Positions 6,170 through 9,712 of a DNA stretch of 9,712 nucleotides are shown here, in pieces. This DNA comes from Candidatus Bathyarchaeota archaeon (GTDB lineage: Archaea; Thermoproteota; Bathyarchaeia; Bathyarchaeales; DTEX01), in contig JAGGUU010000175.1 in assembly GCA_021158305.1 (NCBI GenBank), positions 1-9,712 on the forward strand, in the 5' to 3' direction. Within the stretch, counting starts at the first letter, position 1. The number at the start of each line of letters is the position of its first letter. The notes beneath the pieces are model-generated. The model made no database searches. It saw only the letters and a program-made list of their open reading frames with translations, and was not told the DNA's origin. Made by a program: the position numbers and the translations under genes.

Positions 6170-7645
6170 TCACTTTATCCCTCTCTCCCTCCGAAGTTTC
6201 TCAAGTCTCTTCATGATCAGCTGGCTTGAGAGAACGGGATCAGCCTTTCCCTCCGTTGCTTTCATCAACTGCCCAACCAGATAATGAGCCGCCTTCTCAT
6301 TTATCAGAGCATCATTAACCGCCTTCGGATTCTCAGCGAAGATCCTCGTTATCAAGTTTTCTAGGAATTCTAAGTCGCTGATCTTAACCATGCCCTCTTC
6401 TCTAACGATCTCGCTTGGGCTCTTCCCAGTAACAATGATCTTCGGAAGTATCCTCTTCGCTATCTTCCCGCTTATGACACCTTCGTCTATGAGCTTTATC
6501 ATCTCTACAAGCTTCGCAGGCGTTATCTTAGACTCATGCAGCTCAAGGTTATTCTCGTAGAGATACCTAAGAAGGTCACTCATCATCCAGTTACTTATCT
6601 CCTTAGGCTTATTATATAGCCTAACGGCTTCCTCAAAGAAGTCTGCTAGGGCCTTAGAACTAACAAGCACGCTTGCATCGTATCTTGGAAGCCCATACTG
6701 GGAAATGAATCTTTCCACACGCTTATCCGGAAGCTCCGGCATCTCCGCCTTAACTTTCTCAATGAACTCCTCCTTCAACTCCACTGGGACGAGGTCGAGC
6801 TCTGGAAAGTAACGATAATCCTGCTCGGTCTCCTTGGTTCTGAGAGAGACGGTTACACGTCTCGCCTCGTCCCAGTGCCTCGTCTCCCGCTTAACCATTA
6901 TCCCCTTTTCTAAAAGCCCCCTCTGTCTCGTTATCTCAAAGCTTAATGCCCTCTCAACCTCTTTGAACGAGGATATATTCTTCACCTCAACTCTTGTCCC
7001 GCCTGCGATGGATATATTAGCATCACATCTCATCGCGCCCTCCAAACCACCGTCGAAAATGCCTAAATGCTCAAGTATCGACCTAAGCTTCTGAAGGAAG
7101 ATCCTTGCCTCTCTAGGCGACCTAATATCTGGCTTGGTGACTATTTCCAACAGGGCGACTCCAGACCTATTGTAGTCCACGAGCGTATATGGTGAGCGGT
7201 CTATAGAGCCTAAATGAACAAGCCTTCCAGGATCCTCCTCCAAATGAATCCTGCTTATCCTTATCTTTCTCCGCCTTCCCTCAAAATCCAGGTACAAGTA
7301 GCCGTTTCTGGCGAGTGGAACACCGCCAGCTCTATCATACTGAGTTATCTGAAAATTCTTGGGCAGATCAGGGTAAAAGTAATTTTTCCGAAAGAAAAGC
7401 ATGCGATCCGAGATCTCACAGTTAAGTGCAAGAGCGGCCATAACTGCGTATTCAACAGCCTTCTTGTTTAGGACGGGAAGCGACCCTGGGAGACCCAGAC
7501 AGACTGGGCAGACGAGGGTGTTAGGCTCCTTTCCACGATAATCTGAGGAGCATCCGCAGAAGAGCTTAGTCTTCAAACTAGTCATCTGTACATGAACTTC
7601 AAGTCCTATCTTGACGTCTCCTTCCATCCCTTTCACGTCTGACAT
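6170..7645 (-). CDS. gatB: Aspartyl/glutamyl-tRNA amidotransferase subunit B
   Basis: Subunit of GatCAB, which amidates mischarged Asp-tRNA(Asn) and/or Glu-tRNA(Gln); GatB activates the acyl group with ATP and holds the tRNA. The product is 491 residues, close to family length. Visible are GLEVHVQ (14-20), the zinc-binding C30-x-C32 and C46-x2-C49, YFYPDLPKNFQITQYD (89-104), HLEEDPGRL (134-142) and VDYNRSGVALLEIVTKPD (156-173). The C-terminal 140 or so residues match the helical GatB/YqeY-type tail. It lacks the AXPD-type inserted domain of GatE, so archaeal GatE is unlikely. Either M1 or M7 could be the start; M1 has AAGG immediately before it, M7 has AAAGGG. A BRE/TATA-like promoter lies 45 bases upstream of M1. 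No gatA or gatC is adjacent: the gene is followed by the convergent galT 28 bases away. Confidence 0.95.
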   Translation of the reverse strand: MSDVKGMEGDVKIGLEVHVQMTSLKTKLFCGCSSDYRGKEPNTLVCPVCLGLPGSLPVLNKKAVEYAVMAALALNCEISDRMLFFRKNYFYPDLPKNFQITQYDRAGGVPLARNGYLYLDFEGRRRKIRISRIHLEEDPGRLVHLGSIDRSPYTLVDYNRSGVALLEIVTKPDIRSPREARIFLQKLRSILEHLGIFDGGLEGAMRCDANISIAGGTRVEVKNISSFKEVERALSFEITRQRGLLEKGIMVKRETRHWDEARRVTVSLRTKETEQDYRYFPELDLVPVELKEEFIEKVKAEMPELPDKRVERFISQYGLPRYDASVLVSSKALADFFEEAVRLYNKPKEISNWMMSDLLRYLYENNLELHESKITPAKLVEMIKLIDEGVISGKIAKRILPKIIVTGKSPSEIVREEGMVKISDLEFLENLITRIFAENPKAVNDALINEKAAHYLVGQLMKATEGKADPVLSSQLIMKRLEKLRRERGIK

Positions 7646-7685
7646 CCTTGCAACGTGAACCTAAAGGAGTATTGAATCTGACATC

Positions 7686-7701
7686 TTAAAAATAGTTTCC
7701 C
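7686..7701 (-). promoter_or_regulatory. Putative promoter (BRE/TATA) of gatB
   Basis: On the minus strand GGGAAAC is followed by TATTTTTAA, a strong archaeal BRE/TATA match centred near 7690, 45 bases before the first ATG. Initiation near 7664 would give a leader of about 19 bases. This indicates that gatB has its own promoter and need not depend on read-through from aIF2 gamma. Confidence 0.55.
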
Positions 7702-7741
7702 GTTTCCTGAGAGATATCTATTCGGCAACAGGGACTGAAGA

Positions 7742-7752
7742 GGCTTTAAGCC
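7742..7752. other. Small 11-base palindrome just after the aIF2 gamma stop
   Basis: The 11-mer GGCTTTAAGCC has 5-base complementary arms around a single central base and lies 3 bases past the aIF2 gamma TAA. It is too tight to form an RNA hairpin and no T-run follows directly, so it is noted only as a DNA dyad. Confidence 0.25.
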
Positions 7753-7755
7753 ACA

Positions 7756-9009
7756 TTATTTGATTATTCCGTAGCCTATAAGCCTCCATCTATCCGAGAT
7801 CTTTCGGCTTATGGCTACCCTAGCGTTATCCTCAGCGCAGACTGGCCGAGAGAGCTTAAGCTCAGCCGTATCCCCCTTAACATTCCTAACAATACCTATT
7901 GTAGGCGCCGTTCCAACATCTAAGAGTAAAGCTTCGCCGAGTGAGATCTTCTTAACTTCAGCGAGCTCCTTAGTCCCAACGGCCCGCTCGAATAGATTAA
8001 CCTCTAGTGATAATTCATATCTGGTGGGGGGAAGCGTGCCAGGCGTACCAGCTACATTTCCTATCAAACCATCAGCCTTCGTGATCGACGGGTCCAGTAA
8101 GGTTCCAACGCCGACAAGCCCGCCGCAGTAAGCCTCCTCGACGGGTCTTCCTCCAGCATAAAGACTTGTAATCTCGGTGAATAATGGTTCATGTTCTATC
8201 CTCTTTCCAGATGAGAGACCCGGCCGGATCTCTATCTCATCTCCAACCCTGAATTTTCCTTGGAAGATTGATCCTCCAATAACGCCGCCGACTAGCTTAT
8301 CCACCGGCGTTCCGGGCTTGTTAACGTCGAATGAGCGGACTACGTGCATTCTAGCAGGCTTCGTCGGGTCCCTTTCCGGAGTTGGTATATACTTTTCAAT
8401 AGCGTATAATAGGAGGTCAATATTAACCTTGTTCTGGGCAGATATTGGTATGATCGGAGCGTCCTTCGCTACTGTCCCTTCAATGAATCTCCTTATCTCC
8501 TCATAATTCTCCAACGCACGTTTCTTATCAACTAAGTCTATCTTATTCTGCGCGATAACAACCTTATCGATCCCAACAATCTCGATAGCTGCAAGGTGCT
8601 CTCGGGTTTGAGGCTGCGGGCAAGGTTCATCAGCAGCTATGACAAGCACGACGCCATCCATCACGGCGGCTCCGGAGAGCATAGTCGCCATCAAAGCCTC
8701 ATGTCCCGGAGCATCTACGAAGCTTAGAGCTCTAATAAATTCTCCTTTAGAGCCGCATCTGGGACAATTCTCACTTGAAGAATAGTTTCTCGGAGGCCTA
8801 CACTTCGGACACTTATAAATGGCGGCATCCGCGTATCCAAGCTTAATTGTGATCCCCCTCTTAAGCTCCTCGCTGTGCCTAGCTGCCCAAACTCCCGTTA
8901 TCGCCTCAACAAGAGTTGTCTTTCCATGATCAACATGTCCTATGGTTCCGATATTAACTTCGGGCTGCCGCCTTATGCCCTGAGATTCTTCATTAACCGA
9001 GTTACTCAT
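7756..9009 (-). CDS. eif2g: Translation initiation factor aIF2 subunit gamma
   Basis: GTPase core of archaeal aIF2, which brings initiator Met-tRNA to the small ribosomal subunit. The product is 417 residues, the normal length. G1 is GHVDHGKT (24-31), the switch 1 area includes RGITI (51-55), G3 is DAPGH (99-103), G4 is NKID (155-158) and G5 is SAQN (192-195). A zinc knuckle typical of the gamma subunit is formed by C67-x2-C70 and C82-x2-C85. Domains II and III follow from about residue 210 to the end. ATG at 9009 is preceded by a GGGG-containing leader, and a strong BRE/TATA lies 46 bases upstream. The gene diverges from the UPF0282 gene. The alpha and beta subunit genes are not in this window. 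Confidence 0.97.
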   Translation of the reverse strand: MSNSVNEESQGIRRQPEVNIGTIGHVDHGKTTLVEAITGVWAARHSEELKRGITIKLGYADAAIYKCPKCRPPRNYSSSENCPRCGSKGEFIRALSFVDAPGHEALMATMLSGAAVMDGVVLVIAADEPCPQPQTREHLAAIEIVGIDKVVIAQNKIDLVDKKRALENYEEIRRFIEGTVAKDAPIIPISAQNKVNIDLLLYAIEKYIPTPERDPTKPARMHVVRSFDVNKPGTPVDKLVGGVIGGSIFQGKFRVGDEIEIRPGLSSGKRIEHEPLFTEITSLYAGGRPVEEAYCGGLVGVGTLLDPSITKADGLIGNVAGTPGTLPPTRYELSLEVNLFERAVGTKELAEVKKISLGEALLLDVGTAPTIGIVRNVKGDTAELKLSRPVCAEDNARVAISRKISDRWRLIGYGIIK

Positions 9010-9050
9010 TGATGTGAATCCCCGCTTTTACACAATAAAGATCAACATGC

Positions 9051-9065
9051 AATAAATACTTTTTC
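9051..9065 (-). promoter_or_regulatory. Putative promoter (BRE/TATA) of eif2g
   Basis: On the minus strand GAAAAAG is followed by TATTTATT, centred near 9055 and 46 bases before the ATG. Initiation near 9029 gives a leader of about 20 bases that includes the GCGGGG stretch acting as a possible ribosome binding site. Confidence 0.55.
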
Positions 9066-9153
9066 GGGGTTGAAGAAGAGCTTAAGAAGACAGAAATAGA
9101 TGGAATAAGTTTCTCTTAATGTATTCCTCTTGAAAGGTTTTAGCGGTGCTCCG

Positions 9154-9712
9154 ATGAAGTCTCTGAAGAAGATTAAAGTTCAGCCTTTAGCGTTTGAGAG
9201 CTTCGGCGTCCGGTCGATGTGTACATACGTCGAAACATCTGACGTAAAGATTCTCTTAGATGCGGGTGTTTCCCTAGGCCCGAACAGGTTTGGATTTCCG
9301 CCGCATCCTAAGGAGTACTTCGCTCTGAAGAAGCGTCGAGAACTCATATTACACGCGGCGGAGAAGGCTGAGATAGTCACAATAAGCCATTACCACTTTG
9401 ATCATCACACGCCGTCATTCACGGACTGGGCGAACCTATGGTCATCAGCCGAGATCTCCGCAAAGATATATAGGGGTAAAATAGTCTTTGCGAAGAACTT
9501 CAAGTCCAGAATTAACTTCAGCCAGAGAAGGAGGGGGTGGCTTTTCCGGAAGAAGGCTGGCAGCCTATCTGCAAGACTAGAGTATGTCGACGGCCGATCC
9601 TTTCATTTCGGACGCACAATTATAAGATTCTCCCCTCCAGTTTTCCACGGTAGAGAAGACTCAGAGCTCGGATGGGTTCTCATGACCGTGATTGAATATG
9701 AAGGCGAGAAGG
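9154..9712 (+). CDS. UPF0282 family metallo-beta-lactamase-fold protein (3' part outside window)
   Basis: Archaeal conserved protein of COG2248, a predicted metal-dependent hydrolase of the MBL superfamily with no established substrate that I know of. The visible 186 codons are uninterrupted. The metal motif is SHYHFDHHTPSF, with H79, H81, D83 and H84 as the HxHxDH ligands, and VFHG supplies a further histidine at H165. The N-terminus VQPLAFESFGVRSMCTYVET and the segment LLDAGVSLGPNRFGFPPHP (34-52) are typical of this family. The start ATG at 9154 has GGTG 6 bases upstream (9144-9147). A weak AT-rich element, AATAAGTT, sits about 47 bases upstream. Family members run to about 300 residues, so roughly a third is missing. 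The gene diverges from eif2g; I infer no functional link. Confidence 0.88.
   Translation, partial: MKSLKKIKVQPLAFESFGVRSMCTYVETSDVKILLDAGVSLGPNRFGFPPHPKEYFALKKRRELILHAAEKAEIVTISHYHFDHHTPSFTDWANLWSSAEISAKIYRGKIVFAKNFKSRINFSQRRRGWLFRKKAGSLSARLEYVDGRSFHFGRTIIRFSPPVFHGREDSELGWVLMTVIEYEGEK

Noticed and set aside
7811..8506. Two plus-strand frames of 106 and 109 codons inside eif2g
   Set aside because: Antisense shadows of a fully conserved GTPase gene; low-complexity serine/proline composition.
9180..9380. 66-codon minus-strand frame at the start of the UPF0282 gene
   Set aside because: Overlaps the conserved N-terminus of the MBL protein on the plus strand and has no support of its own.
1..9712. 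tRNA, rRNA, CRISPR array, insertion sequence, toxin-antitoxin or defence genes
   Set aside because: No cloverleaf, spaced repeats, transposase motifs or terminal inverted repeats were seen; all gaps between genes are 226 bases or shorter and nearly all coding space is explained by known families.

Overview
The window is archaeal chromosomal DNA with ordinary housekeeping and biosynthetic genes. The clearest archaeal marker is the gamma subunit of initiation factor aIF2. Supporting signs are BRE/TATA-like core promoters in place of -35/-10 boxes, archaeal-type serine hydroxymethyltransferase, and the families UPF0280, UPF0282 and COG1900 (DUF39). GatB is present as well. I cannot name the phylum from this stretch. 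Coding density is high, the longest gene-free stretch is 226 bases (1332-1557), and I see no tRNA, rRNA, CRISPR, insertion sequence or prophage gene.

Layout. 1-1331 (-): serine hydroxymethyltransferase (glyA), missing only its last residues at the window edge. 1558-4195 (+): a tightly overlapping three-gene operon made of the COG1900/DUF39-CBS sulfurtransferase, a NIL-domain ferredoxin and a UPF0280 (COG2122) protein. These three families are linked in Methanosarcina to a sulfide-dependent route that converts aspartate semialdehyde to homocysteine. 4192-5043 (-): prephenate dehydratase with a C-terminal ACT domain, overlapping the operon end by 4 bases. 5191-6141 (+): galactose-1-phosphate uridylyltransferase. 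6170-7645 (-): GatB of the tRNA-dependent amidotransferase. 7756-9009 (-): aIF2 gamma. 9154-9712 (+): start of a UPF0282 metallo-beta-lactamase-fold protein cut by the window end.

How they fit together. The homocysteine operon and glyA diverge from a shared 226-base region. Homocysteine formation and the one-carbon unit released by serine hydroxymethyltransferase are both inputs to methionine, so the pairing makes metabolic sense, although co-regulation is an inference. PheA supplies phenylpyruvate for phenylalanine. GatB and aIF2 gamma belong to translation. GalT belongs to the Leloir/UDP-sugar pathway.

The most interesting part is the sulfur operon. Its genes overlap as ATGA and TTGA, the expected cysteines are present, it has a CBS pair, and its inferred 5' leader is unusually long and carries a perfect 8-bp hairpin just before the ribosome binding site. 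I did not find a clearly undescribed system: the enzymes are recognisable, and the less-explored aspects are the leader, the CBS control of the enzyme and the UPF0280/UPF0282 functions.
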